Origin: Glossina fuscipes
Taxonomy: Eukaryota; Arthropoda; Insecta; Diptera; Glossinidae
NCBI RefSeq assembly: GCF_014805625.2
Contig: NW_024003726.1
Coordinates: 470,739-534,738 of the forward strand
Reading direction: 5' to 3'
DNA length: 64,000 bases
A program made the translations under genes and the position numbers. The notes under the pieces were generated by a model that was not told the DNA's origin, did not search any database, and saw only the letters and a list, made by a program, of their open reading frames with translations. Below, in pieces: positions 21,490-33,199 of this stretch (the stretch's first letter is position 1; each line of letters starts with the position of its first letter).

Positions 21490-21940
21490 AGGGTCAAGTT
21501 CTAAAAAACCCGTGAAAACATTTTTTGGGAGACGCATTAGTAGAAATGCTCGATCTTTCGAAAGATAGGGAAGAAACTATCAACCAGCTTTCAGGGAAAC
21601 AAAAAGTTGAATTAATTAAGATGGAGGTTAAGAAATAAATTGTATGTTAGGTATAAGAAAGAAATAGTGGCAAAAAATTATAATACCACATTAAAACCGA
21701 AATCAGGCAGTATAGTTCATAAAAACAATATACGACAATCCTAGGGAACATTCTTTTATCAAGAGCTTTTGAGGAAACATTCAAATTTTTTGAGCAATCA
21801 TAAAGAGTTAAGTAACATTGACATGTCACTTTTACGCAATCACATAGACCATGTTGAAGAAGTTATACGCTCCTGTAAATTGAGTACACCTACATTCGTC
21901 CGGTACATTCTAATGAAAACAAAAATTGGGTAAAGCATAA
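21490..21940 (+). pseudogene. Decayed coding-like stretch of unknown origin
   Basis: I do not recognise this. Two open blocks in plus-strand frames look protein-like rather than random. 21533-21638 reads 'GDALVEMLDLSKDREETI' then 'KQKVELIKMEVKK' before a TAA. About 21655-21934 reads through one TAG to 'FYQELLRKHSNFLSNHKELS', 'MSLLRNHIDHVEEVIRSCKL' and ends at TAA. Both are charged, Leu-rich and helix-prone. Bases before the first block (TTTTTCTATTCACAG at about 21477-21491) resemble a splice acceptor, and GAG|GTTAAG at about 21629 resembles a donor, so an old exon or retrocopy is possible. A formin GTPase-binding region is one weak resemblance. It could also be an unrecognised retroelement gene. 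Confidence 0.25.
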
Positions 21941-21944
21941 AAAA

Positions 21945-24710
21945 AAATTGCCGTAGTTTTTGAAAATAACAATATTATTCCAACCTTAGTTATACCTCAA
22001 CTTTCTACTAACAATTATCCAAAATAAAATACGCTCCGTCAATAAATTATTCGTTTTAATCCAATATGAACTGTTAGCGGATGGTAGTAACAATATTTTT
22101 ACAAAAATGTAAAAGGTAACTTAGAGAAATATCGAATAAAAGTAGAAAATAAATGCGGAACAAATATATTAATATATAAAGAAGCAATATATGAATTAGA
22201 TATATAAGAAATGTTGTGCAAACCGTGCCAGAAATAATTATATTTAAAAATTTTTAATGAAAATATTACTCAGGATTGTAGCAAAGTAGAAGTGAGAGTC
22301 TGTATATCATTATGTCTTTCTGCAAAGAACTTTGGTGCCCTTTTAAAGGGATTAGAGGCTGTAAAGAACGGACGCAAGTGTCATTGATGAGGTAGCTAGT
22401 TCGGCAGAAACGGGGAGGCTTTAAATGTTGTCTCCCATACACGCCTCAGACGATTACAAATAAAAAAATACACGTGATTTAATCCATATCTTGTTATTAA
22501 TATTTTCCAATTCGTCTGGTGCAACTCTCTCCGCTTGGCTGTTTCATAATAACAGCTTTCTTGTTAACACATCAAACAGTAATTGCATTTGTGTATTTTA
22601 GTCTCATATCTTCACTCTTTATGTCTTTCGACTTATTTTTTTTGCACGCAGCAAGAGAATTCACAAAGAACAGTATGTAACAATTTGTCTTGCATTTTGA
22701 CGAAATGTTTGTAGATATAATCGGAACAACAAAAAGAAGTGAAATGGGTCACCGTTTTGTTTATCTTTTAATAAGTAGTCGAGTAATTTCTTTATGCTTT
22801 TATGTAACACTATAAATTTAATATATGATATTCCAAAGTTAAAACTTCATCTTTTTATAAATTGTCTTATTTTTTCTCTTTTAATTATAACTGAAAAGAA
22901 ACGTAGTTTGGATAATTGTTATTCTCACCAAAAATTTTCTTTTACTTATTGACAATTGCTTGCTTCCATTAAATTTCTTTTTCCTTTCGTTATGTGTCTC
23001 AATTCAGGGAGATCAAAATTTAATTTTACCACGCTTTAAAAGCATAAAGGTAAATATTCTGTTTACATGTTTATTTTGTTTTTTAATTTCCAAAAGACTA
23101 AAAATTAATGCTTGAAACCTGTTACTTTGATTACCAAATTGTAAAACCCACATTTTTTCATTAAATTTACATAGTACATAAATTCGAGAAAATTTCATTT
23201 CTTAATTTGTTCTTTACACATTCTGTCTAGGCTAGATCTCTGTAATTTTTTAAAGTTTTGCCGTAAAACTCCATGTACACCTCTCGTATCATTTTAATGG
23301 CGAATATTCTTACTGTTGGCCGTTAATATGCCAGCGATTAATAAAAATTCTAAAGGGGCAGATTGTAGTAGAACAAAGCCTTGTCTTCTTTTGGGTTAAA
23401 TATGAAGTGTTATTCATTTATACAAAATAATTAACTTTTTGATTTCGTTTATACACTGTTTAATACGTTGTACAGAATTTGCCACTACCATATGTCTTTA
23501 TAGTTTATGTAAGGTTTTCAATATTCTTAATGCGTTCTTTATTTAATTTTATGCCTTTATTTAATATTTCAAAGTTTTCCCAATTTTAATCTCACTTTCA
23601 AATTACCTTTCAGTTTCAGAGAACCATTTCCGTCTTATCAATTAGTCAAATATTTATTTTTCCACGTAAGATCTTTCCTTTTCCTTTACTAACTTCGATT
23701 CGTCCACCTTCTCTTTTTCCGCCATCCTTTTTAATTTTTTGCTTTGCCAGGCATAAGAATATCTCAGGCCTCCAAATTATTTTCCATACTGATCACTTTT
23801 CGTCGGTGAATTTACCAACCCTATAATCTACAATGCTACAAGATTGTATTTATAATTAGTGCTACATTCGAAAGAAAAGTCTCACAGAACATTCCTTACA
23901 AGAATTCAAAATTGTAAAATCAATGTTCTTTACTAATTAATATTAACATATACGGAACATTTGCTACTTATATACTTAAAGAATTAAAGAGCAAACCAAT
24001 TGTAATATCGGTCCTATATGTTTCCAATAGTTCTTATAAATACAACCCAGCAGAAGGTTGGTTTGTTAATCTCGCGTAGTGAGAAATGTTGAATTTAACA
24101 AAGAGAAAGGAGGAAAAAGAAAATATTTTGGGTTTGGTTGGCAGAAACAACTGCGAGGGCAAACCTTAAAAATTGTCTATTACTATTAAGCAAAATTCTG
24201 ACAGATGCCAACATCTTTGTAAAAGTTTATAAATTGTAGGAATTTGTGTTTAGTTGCAACTTTGGTTCACTGGAAGTAAATATTATTCGCGGTAATAAAA
24301 TAAAAGAATTTGTTAAACAATATTGACAAAATTTAACGCAAAGAAGAAATTTTCTCAATTTAGTTATTTCGCCGAAAAACTATAAGTCAGTGGTATGCAA
24401 ATGAACTGAAATTATCTGCTGACGAAGAAAGGAAGAAAGAGGGGGAATAGGAAAAAAAACAACAAAAGACCTATACTATTCCCGACAATGATAGTGTTAA
24501 CAGTAAAAAATGCAGCCAATGGAGCGTTAGGAGTCCGCATGTTGATTAGCAACAAAAATTTGATTCAAGTTAAAATAGCAAAAAGTGCTTCTAATCAGCC
24601 TATAGTGATAAATAGACCACAAATCGTGCTTTAAACATTAATGAAAATGCCGCCAAAAGCAGCTGACACACATAAAAAGCAAAAGATTTAATTCGGTTGC
24701 CAAACTGATG
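21945..24710. other. No recognisable gene
   Basis: About 2.8 kb of AT-rich sequence with poly-T and poly-A stretches. No open frame above chance, no transposon motif and no tRNA signature. The last few hundred bases may be a decayed leader of the LINE remnant that follows. Confidence 0.5.
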
Positions 24711-24719
24711 TCAACAATG

Positions 24720-26230
24720 AAAAAAATACTACACGTAAAGTTCGATGAGTTTGCAAATTTTATAAAAGATTCTACCTTTAACACTATTGCAGTAACTGAG
24801 ACTTAACTAAAATTCCAAGTGTTGTATCGGGGAGTTGACATGCCTGGGTAAGTCTTCTGTTGAAATGATCGCCATCGGCGATGTGGTGGGGAGGTAGGGA
24901 TTCAACATAGTATTATTTCAATAGACTCACATTATGGAGAATGTGAAATGGTTTTTATAGAGGTTAATAAGAACAGGATGGCGGCAATACTGGGTATTAT
25001 TTACTTACCAAGAAAGAACATTGACATCTTTGAATCGATAGTTGCTAATATTTTTGAGAGACACAATAACATAATTGCAGTGAGGGACTTCAATATATGA
25101 CCCGGTAAAAGCGTCGAGAATGCTCTCTTTATGTAATCGATTAAATATTTCTTTACGATATAATATGGGACCAAAACATTTTCATGTGCGTAATAAAACA
25201 ACATATCTCTTGGATTATTTTCTTATGTCTGATTAATCTACTTTGTGTACTACGTCCCACGATACGTGCTTGACATGAATTACGCTTAACTTCAAATAGA
25301 ATCTCGAACGACTATATTGAATACCGGAATTACTCATTGGTGAATATTCGCTATCTGAATCCTTGCGTATTTGAGGAAGCTTTTATCTTTTCTAATAATA
25401 CCAATCACGTAAATTGCCAAGAGCTCATACTGGAAAATTTGATATCCAAAAGGTTTTCCCTATTTCCCTTGTCTCGATTTAAAATTAAGCGGAAATCGAC
25501 GGAGTAAAGGAAATCCGCAGGTGCAGATTTAGTACAGGAAGCAGTAGTGACTCAGTCAATGACAATGTTGAATTAGATGTTGACAGGATCACACTGATGA
25601 TACTCATCTCATGTTCGAGAGTTTGTTTTATTGGTCGGCGGTGCTACTGCCTCAATATATATTTTCCCTATCTTGTAAGCTATGAAGTGGCCCATGCCCT
25701 GATGATGTCACAGATATCCTACTGTACGAAAGTATATTTGTGTACGATAGCAGGTAGTGTTCATAAAATTAAGCTGTTGGTGAACAGCATTGCTAGGTTT
25801 ATGTTTAGCGTAAAACAACATAATTCTGCTTCTGATCAGTAAAAAATTGACATTACAATTATATATAGCGACATGTTAGTAACTTTTTTAAATGTTCTTT
25901 TGACAATTTCCCGAATGTAAGATACATAGTACGATTTTATGAGATAACTAAGAGTGCTAAACCGCTGTTTTTGACTCAAAGATTTTAATTTTTACGTCCC
26001 CCAAAGCAGTGCACAAGCTCACTCCTGAAAGCACCTACCCAATAAATTACGATCATTCTCCTAGTATACAAAAAAGCAAACTCATTGAACAATACAATAG
26101 AATTTTGATCTAATTTTATTGTATCCATTATTGACTGTGAACCTGGGTGCCAGTTTGAGGTTCTTAAACATTGTAGGAACTAAATATCTTAATTAGAACT
26201 GCTCTCAAAACAATAGCGTTATAAGTGATA
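24720..26230 (+). pseudogene. LINE remnant: endonuclease and ORF2 C-terminal debris
   Basis: Plus-strand readings recover an apurinic-type endonuclease start at about 24735-24810 ('FDEFANFIKDSTFNTIAVTET'). A central part follows at 24940-25100: 'FIEVNKNRMAAILGIIYLPRKN', 'ERHNNIIAVRDFNI', where the family GDFN motif reads RDFN. The RT core is missing, so an internal deletion lies between about 25300 and 25600. A late ORF2 part is at about 25680-25840: 'YEVAHALMMSQISYC', 'LLVNSIARFMFSVK'. Then come 'HKLTPES' and 'IEQYNRI' near 26000-26100. Stops are frequent. The clade is Jockey-like by these motifs, but a separate copy or family from the 17-21 kb element. Confidence 0.65.
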
Positions 26231-26238
26231 TTATATAT

Positions 26239-26276
26239 AATAATAATAATAATAATATAATAATAATAATAATATC
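26239..26276. repeat. TAA/ATA microsatellite
   Basis: About 12 TAA/ATA triplets with one interruption. It lies just downstream of the LINE remnant and may be its tail, or an independent microsatellite. Confidence 0.85.
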
Positions 26277-26279
26277 GAA

Positions 26280-28960
26280 AAATTTGCTTAGATTTTGTTG
26301 ACGTTTCATCCAAACGCCGATAGACAAATCTACGCTTGAATAATAATAATTTCTGGTAATAAAAATTTCTTTGCCAGAAGAATACCTATTATGAAAATAC
26401 ACCACGGCCCGGTCGAGTCATTTTTGTTTTTACACCTCTGCGAAAGTTATGAATGAAAATGGAAACATGCCTTTCTAAAAACTTTAAAAATAATTTTCTT
26501 TCCTTGTGCGCTCTCTATGATTGTGTATTCGACACATACATGTAAAAGTAAGTTCGCGCAATCATACCACTGTTTCTGCATAGAAATAGAACCATAGCGG
26601 ATTTGAATGTTTGATGTTTGTGAGTGCATTCATTATATGTGCTGCTTAGAGGCATTCGAACAACTGAACTTCCGCAAAGATTTAAAAGTGATTAATTCAA
26701 ATGACAAAAATGTATCATGATTGAGCTAACTCATAAAAAAAAAACTAAGAGAGAAAGTAAAATGCATATCATTACACGTCCACTTATATATCCATTGAGT
26801 GACACTTCTAGAGGTCATTTTAAAGTATGCCAAGACTGTAAGCAAACAAATAAAAACCATGGAGTGAGCCTATTTTTTATGTTCTGCATTTTCTTATTAA
26901 TTAGAGGCAAATATGTTTATATTAAATCTAATATTAAATCTAAATTTATGCTGGAAGTGTCAATTAACTGGTTGAAGATATTTTCATCATATAGAAAATT
27001 ATCTGTTGTGGATGATTTGCGATAAAAGCACTTACTGTATTCATACACAATGTCTGTAAAAATCATAAATTGTAAACAGTATGTCTGCTTACCGTGGAAA
27101 TGTGGATAAATATTTAAAAAATAAACAATTAATAATTTTTTAATTAATAATCGTTAATGTTTCTTGCGTGTCATCTGTCTTATTGTTAGCTGAATTTCCT
27201 GCAGAGAAGAAAATGAGTCATAGTAATTTGAAATTTATGAAAACTTATTAAATAAAACCAGTTGATCATAATCCGCATATCGAAACTATAAAAACGTTTT
27301 ATATGCTTTCATAATTACTCTGGCGCAGGTTCATACAGAGCTTTCTTCATCGTCTCCTTGTATGGATTCAATAGAGATTAATCCCTCAAAAACAAAAACT
27401 CAGAAGATCCAAGCTCATAGTAGTATTAATACAACTTTTAATTAAATGATATATATTGAAAGTGAATTCAGAATTATAAGCAATTCAGTATTAGAGCTTC
27501 TTTATTTGTGTCTCGGATCCTAAGAATGCGTAGGAAAACGAAGTTGCGAATAAAACTTCTAAACTATCAAGTAAACTTCTCTCTGTATTTCATTATACAA
27601 GTTACAAATGATTGCTGCATTTTTTCTTGTTCAATTTTTTATAATAAAAATGACTAAATTCTAAAGATCTTTCGCTTCATGCCAATGAAACGTTTATTCA
27701 ATTGACAGTCGGTCGAATTCATAGTTTTGCGTTTACGCAAAGGAGTAAATGACGTTGTGGGTTATTTGTATTTTTACCAGTTTAATCCCCAATCCTATCA
27801 AAAACTCGACAATTATTGCAAATAATATTACTTGGAAATGTCGTTAAGTAACAATATTTCGCAAACTAACAATTAAATAAAATTTAGAAAATTATATTCT
27901 TAAAAATTAGATTTTGCAAGTTGAAATGGATAAAATTATATATATTCTATTTGTTGCTATAACCACCAGAGAAATAGTTTTTTTTTATATCGGAGTCCTT
28001 CATTACATGCGAAACTATAATTCACCCTTTATTAAATTCACACTTTTGTGTAGGGCCTTGATGAATATTTATATTATTTGTTGTTATCATTATTTTAAAT
28101 TTAAAATAAAAGGATCGGTGTACTACCAGTTTGCTATTGCTGCAGAACTACTGAGATTTCCGGGAAAAATGTTGGCAGTTCTTATAAGCAGGCTGGTATT
28201 GAAATCGGGCAAAAGGCATGCTAACATTAAAGCAGAAATTGGTAGCAACCCACTTTTGATCATAAATTATAAGAGACGGCTTAAATTTCCTGAATTGTTT
28301 TTATAAAGGACCTTTCTGTTCATGTTCAAAAATAAAATGATCGGCCAAAAGGTAAACGGGATGAATTGTAGAGAGTCAAATACTATAAACTAAGTGACTT
28401 AACTACAAATTAAAAACAGCAGGCGTCACGACGTAGTGGGTTAATTCGTCCTTTAAAATTCCGTCGATATTTACAAAGCATAAAATGAAATATATAAAAC
28501 AGATTTTTTAAGTTTCGTTTTAAGTATACTAAAAGGTGCGAAATAAAGTTAATCCAAGTTGCTTGTATGTGAATAAATAGGTTTTTAATATGTGATAAAT
28601 CGGGTTTTTCCAAATATCCCATTCTTTTGTGTGTAATCACGAAGAAATTTATAAAAGTTTTTATATAATTTACTTTACGCATTATTCTACAGCCGAAATA
28701 GACAACCGCGCGTGACATACAATATTAAGTATTACAATTTTATTTAATGTTTTACCAAGATAACTGGTAGTTTGAGGACATGTAATTAAAACTACAAATA
28801 TTGTAACATTTTGTCATTAATATCCAACGAATATTTTACAAAAAATATGTATATGGACTTTTTTCATGGAAATACCTCGCATGAGATTACCTACAACATG
28901 AAATATAAGAAAACTACAACATTAATACAAAAATATGCCTAGTACTTAGCATAAATATAT
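26280..28960. other. No recognisable gene
   Basis: AT-rich. The longest frame is 27926-28306 on the plus strand (about 126 codons from the first ATG, basic C-terminal half, hydrophobic N-terminal half). I find no family match, and an open frame of this length is expected about once by chance in 64 kb of this composition. Confidence 0.45.
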
Positions 28961-28964
28961 ATCA

Positions 28965-29330
28965 GGTGCTTGCCAGAGTTTTGATCATTTTTCACTTGAA
29001 AAAGGCATCTATTATGAAAAATTGGTACAATGTGTATTAATCAAAATTGTTTCCATCATTTTCTACAACATTTTACAATATTTTTGGCAACATGGCGATA
29101 TCATGTTGAAAGAACTTGGTTTGACAGCGAGCCACCGACCCATTTTCGCACATCATTAACTTTGCGGACCGGCGTGCCAGCCATGTCATGCTGCAACGAT
29201 TTGAACAAATGGTAATCAGAAGATCACATGTGGTGAATACCTTGCGTGTGACAAAACTTCCCATTCAAGCTGGAACAGCGTATTTTAGACAGCTTTTGCA
29301 ACAAGTCCTCAAAATGACATTTTCCGCCAA
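28965..29330 (-). pseudogene. Mariner transposase C-terminal remnant
   Basis: The minus-strand reading, with frame changes, gives 'LEWEVLSHARYSPHV' (family WEVL.HPPYSPDLAPSDYHLF), then 'LQHDMAGTPVRKVNDVRKWV' and 'AKNIVKCC', the usual end of mariner transposases. The third catalytic Asp region is scrambled. No terminal repeats are identified. The stretch downstream of the stop shares 'CACTTGAAAA(A/G)GGCAT' with the remnant at 35.5 kb, so the two belong to one mariner lineage. It differs from the better-preserved mariner at 31.9-33.2 kb, which lacks the 'QH.(M/L)A' type of C-terminus. Confidence 0.65.
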
Positions 29331-29334
29331 TAAG

Positions 29335-31925
29335 AAAGATCAAAATCATCGAATTCAATTGTTATGTATGCTGGTATTTCTCATTTCTTTACCATTTTTA
29401 CTTGTAGAAATCGCTGATCAAAATTTTTGTAAGCGCCTAATATATACACTCTAAAACAAATTAAAAATATGTTTACAATCACAAGTGCAGGATGGACTTC
29501 CATTTCTAGGCACTCCAAGGCAAGCCGCGGATGTTAAAATCGCCAAAGCACACCATGTTGTAGATTTCGTCGTTATTCCGTAACATTGTATTTACAGTTC
29601 CAACAAATTTTCTCTAAGTTCACGTTCAGCCTAATTAGAATTGCGGTATTTAATTATATGAACGATACATTTATGCTTGATTTATATACATTTCAACGTG
29701 AAATTCGCCTTACTGATATCATTTCAAATACGCATTCTGAGGATTGCACTATCCCTTTTGTCCCATAATAAGATATAAAACTTCCGTTTATTCGTCGATT
29801 CTGTGCAGAATACTACATGGTTCTAATATTGTAGGTCTCACGTGGCAAAGACCATGTTTCTACGAAGCGTAGAAGTTTGCAAAGTTTGTATCCAGGTAAG
29901 CATTGTAATTTTCTAATGATTTCGGTGGCAGAAAGTCGTCTCCGGTATATAAACAGGAAGTTTGAGAGGCCGTTCTACCTGCGGCATGAATTGCTGATCT
30001 ATTCATCCTATTTTTAAGATTGGTAAGTATCTTCGAGTAAGTAGCCCCTTGGCTTTAGTGAATCGTAATGCTTTCAACGGAAACGATCGGAAACTGTTTT
30101 CTCTCAACATTTATTCCTCCACTTCTTTTCAAACTGACTATTTTTAATAATTTGAGTAACTAAAGTCAAAAAAGGTTTTCACTGATTTTGTTTCTTACGA
30201 CGAGCTTCAACGCCTACAGCAGAATAAAAGAATGTGATCCTATCAGTATTTCACCTAAAGCTTATAAAACTCCGTAATACTAACCTACTAATAATAACTT
30301 GCAAGACAAATTTCATCCTCCCGTAGAGGGATAAATGAATGCGACCCCAAGCTGAAATTTCTCACCTATTTTAGTTTCACATCGTCAGTTATCTTTCACG
30401 TCCGCTACGTTATACTTGACAGGGAATACTGTCCCAAACTTACGTAATCATAAAGTTATAAATTAAATAAACCGCCACGAGTTTTCCCTTCAACGCAATA
30501 TTTTATTAAAATATAGCAACATCGTCCGAATCGTTTACGAATTTCCGTATTTTTAAGTTATCTTAAACAAATGATCTGTTTTTTTATCCACCTACTGCGG
30601 ATCCTACTGCGGTGAACCTTCCGTTTATGGTAACTACTTATTTTCGTACAACTGTATTTTTCGGGTATTTTTCTTTCGGCTTTGGCTTCCTGAAGCAATA
30701 TATCGTTTTCAGTTTACATTTGTTTGTTACTCCATTTTTCACACTTGAAATTTAAAATATTCTTATTGTTCTTTTATTTTTCTTTTTTATTATTCTTACG
30801 TGTAGAGATGTGGCTGAGCATTTTGCTGTTATTGTCACTTGTACTTGTTATGTGCAGATTCCAAGTGCATTGTGCGTTTTGTTTTACTATGATTATTTAG
30901 ATTTAGTACTTTTTAGGTGAATGTAATACAATACTCTTGATAATCGGAAAAACTAAATAAGCGATATAGTAAACGATTATGATAAAAATAGCTAAAGCAA
31001 ACTACAGGGTAATATTCTAAAAGTAAAAAACAAAGGTAACGACATGCTGAATACGAAGTTGTTGACTCAACCTATAGAATTAGCGAGTTCAGAATAGACA
31101 CTAACGCCATAAGAGTCTGACCAGAATTGGAAGCTTTTTTGGTTAAATTTAAAAAAAGTGCAGCAATAATCAGCCTCTCGCAGCACTGGAACGACTCGCC
31201 CAAAACATAACTTTTATCTCAGATTTAAAAAGGGAAGTCGATGAGACAGACATTAGAACATTGCGTCACTTCCACCATAATTAATTTACAATAAACTCAA
31301 ATTCAAGCGCTAATTTCATCTCAAAACCAGCACCCACCACGTTCGCCAAATTGTGGTTCAAGTAATGTTCAGTATCATCAAGTTGTTGTTGTTCTCAAAA
31401 AGAAGATTGAAAATTTTGCCAATTCAGCCACTAATTATGTTGTCGGTTACTTAAATTAATTTAGAAAGAATTTCCTCTTCAGTGGCATCCGATGTAGAAA
31501 TTTGGTGCAAAAGTTGTACCGTCTACATATTCTGGAGGGTTCCCTTGAGCTCTCTTTTGGGGCTATATTTAACTGGGACAAAAAGAATATCCTCTAGGAA
31601 ACTCATTAAACCGAAGCGAAAGTTTGTATTCAATAGTTTTCCACGTTTGGAAGAATAAGATAATAATACATCTAAAACAGAAATATCTGCTTTCTCTTAT
31701 GGTTCGATTTTGTAATACCATTCATAATGTTTAGATGCGTTGCAAAATTTAAGGATAAATAACCTAGAGTGAAACGAAGTTATTGCTTTAGAATCGCGTT
31801 ACTAATTGCAGATATATATCTTAGTTAATTGAGTTGTACAATTTTTAAACATCGTTATTCGTTTTGTTATCTTTTCTAGTTGCTATTCAATAAGTCAATT
31901 GCCTACATTAATTATTTATATATAA
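29335..31925. other. No recognisable gene
   Basis: AT-rich with short frames. 29510-29600 has a few more GC bases but no motif. Nothing seen that supports a gene or a defined repeat. Confidence 0.45.
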
Positions 31926-31929
31926 TATA

Positions 31930-31961
31930 TTAGTTTGGGAAAAAAGAAATCCATTATTTTT
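31930..31961 (+). repeat. Mariner terminal inverted repeat, left
   Basis: Starts TTAGTTTGGG and pairs with 33164-33195 at 31 of 32 positions. The single mismatch is A versus G at the eleventh base. Confidence 0.92.
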
Positions 31962-31982
31962 ATATGAACTTCAGGATTTTAT

Positions 31983-33010
31983 TTAACATGCTTTGGATTG
32001 TCCGATTTGGGTCAAATATGCACCGTTTTGTTGTACGATTTGTTGCCATTTTAAAGGTAACTTCAAAATGCTTCTCTCATAGAAGTCCTGGTCTCTATTT
32101 GCAAAAAACTCTAGTAGTTGATTTTCACAATCCTCCCTAGATTCCAATTTTTTATCATTAAAGAAATTTTGCAATGAAAAAAAAAGATGATAATCGCTTG
32201 GTGCCAAGTCCGGACTGTATGGCGGATGCATTAAAACTTCCCAACCAAGCTCCCGAAATTTCTGGCGAGTCACTGTAGATGTGTGTGGCCTAGCGTTGTC
32301 CTGGTGGAACACGACACCTCTCCTGTTGGCCAATTCTGGCCGTTTCTGGTCAATCGCTATCTTCAAACGGTCCAGTTGTTGACAGTAGAGATCAGAATTT
32401 AGCGTTTGGCCATATGGAAGCAACTCATAATAAATAATCCCCTTCCAGTCCCACCAAATGCATAGCAAAACCTTCCTGGCCGTTTGAGGTGCTTCACCGC
32501 TCTTTGACCACGATCGTTTTCGCACACGGTTATCGTATGTGATCCATTTCTCATCTCCAGTCACCATCCATTTAAGAAATGGGTCTATCTCATTCCGTTT
32601 GGCCAAGGCTTCGCAGATGGAAATTCGATCCATCATGTTTTTTTCTGTTAATTGGTGTGGCACCCAAACATCAAGCTTCTTTTTGAATCCAGCTTTGTGT
32701 AAATGGTTTTAAACTGTTTTATGGTCGATTTTTAGCTCCTGGGCGATGTTACGACTACTAACATGCCGGTCAACTTCGATCATTTCTCCGATTTTATCGA
32801 CATTTTCGACGACCGGCCTACCTGTGAGAGGTGCATCTTTAACATCAAAAATTCCTGAACGGAATCTACGAAACCAAAATTGCACATAATTGGCTGTTAC
32901 AGTATCGGAACCATAAACACCATTCACAATTTTAGCCGCCTGGCTTGCATTTTCGCCTTATCAAAGAAAAACTGTAAAATATAGCGAATTTTCTCTTTGT
33001 TCACTTCCAT
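31983..33010 (-). pseudogene. Mariner transposase, D,D34D catalytic core intact, N-terminus broken
   Basis: Cuts and rejoins mariner ends at TA sites. ATG at 33010 starts 'MEVNKEKIRYILQFFFDK', the first helix of the DNA-binding domain. One base is missing near 32955, so the next block ('VYGSDTVTANYVQFWFRRFRSG', 'GRPVVENVDKI') is in another frame. A TAA at 32709-32711 interrupts the second helix-turn-helix. From there to 31983 the frame is open: 'DVWVPHQLTEKNMMDR', 'TGDEKWITYDN' (Asp 32553-32555), 'VFHQDNARPH' (Asp 32298-32300) and 'SPDLAPSDYHLF' (Asp 32193-32195). Thirty-four residues lie between the second and third Asp. A few residues appear deleted near 32490 between 'GEAPQT' and 'ARKVLL' compared with relatives. 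Sequence style suggests the mellifera/cecropia side of mariners (inference). Confidence 0.92.
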
Positions 33011-33163
33011 TTTTAACACGCTGTAACTCACAACTGAATGCACCAAACAAAAAACAGCGAAAGAATTTTTTTTACTGCGAAATGTCACTTTTCCAACGAG
33101 CATAAATGTGAAATTGTTTGATCGATACTTTACGAGAAATCTATCAGTGCAGCCATCTACCGA

Positions 33164-33195
33164 AAAAATAATGGATTTCTTTTTCCCCAAACTAA
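33164..33195 (-). repeat. Mariner terminal inverted repeat, right
   Basis: Reverse complement starts TTAGTTTGGGG; partner of 31930-31961. TA follows directly at 33196-33197. Confidence 0.92.
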
Positions 33196-33199
33196 TATA

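Larger units (their letters stand above)
31930..33195 (-). mobile_element. Mariner DNA transposon with both terminal repeats
   Basis: 1,266 bp, the usual mariner size. Inverted terminal repeats of 32 bp (31930-31961 and 33164-33195) differ at one base, and TA flanks each end (31928-31929, 33196-33197). A single transposase gene lies on the minus strand. It is the best-preserved DNA transposon in the window but cannot encode a full transposase, because of a frameshift and a stop near the N-terminus. Confidence 0.93.

Noticed and set aside
24720..26230. A second I-type element with RNase H
   Set aside because: No RNase H motif follows the RT debris, and the endonuclease/C-terminal blocks look Jockey-like.
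27926..28306. Plus-strand open frame of about 126 codons, a possible small membrane or basic protein
   Set aside because: No family resemblance, no splice or promoter context, and about one frame this long is expected by chance in 64 kb of such AT-rich sequence.
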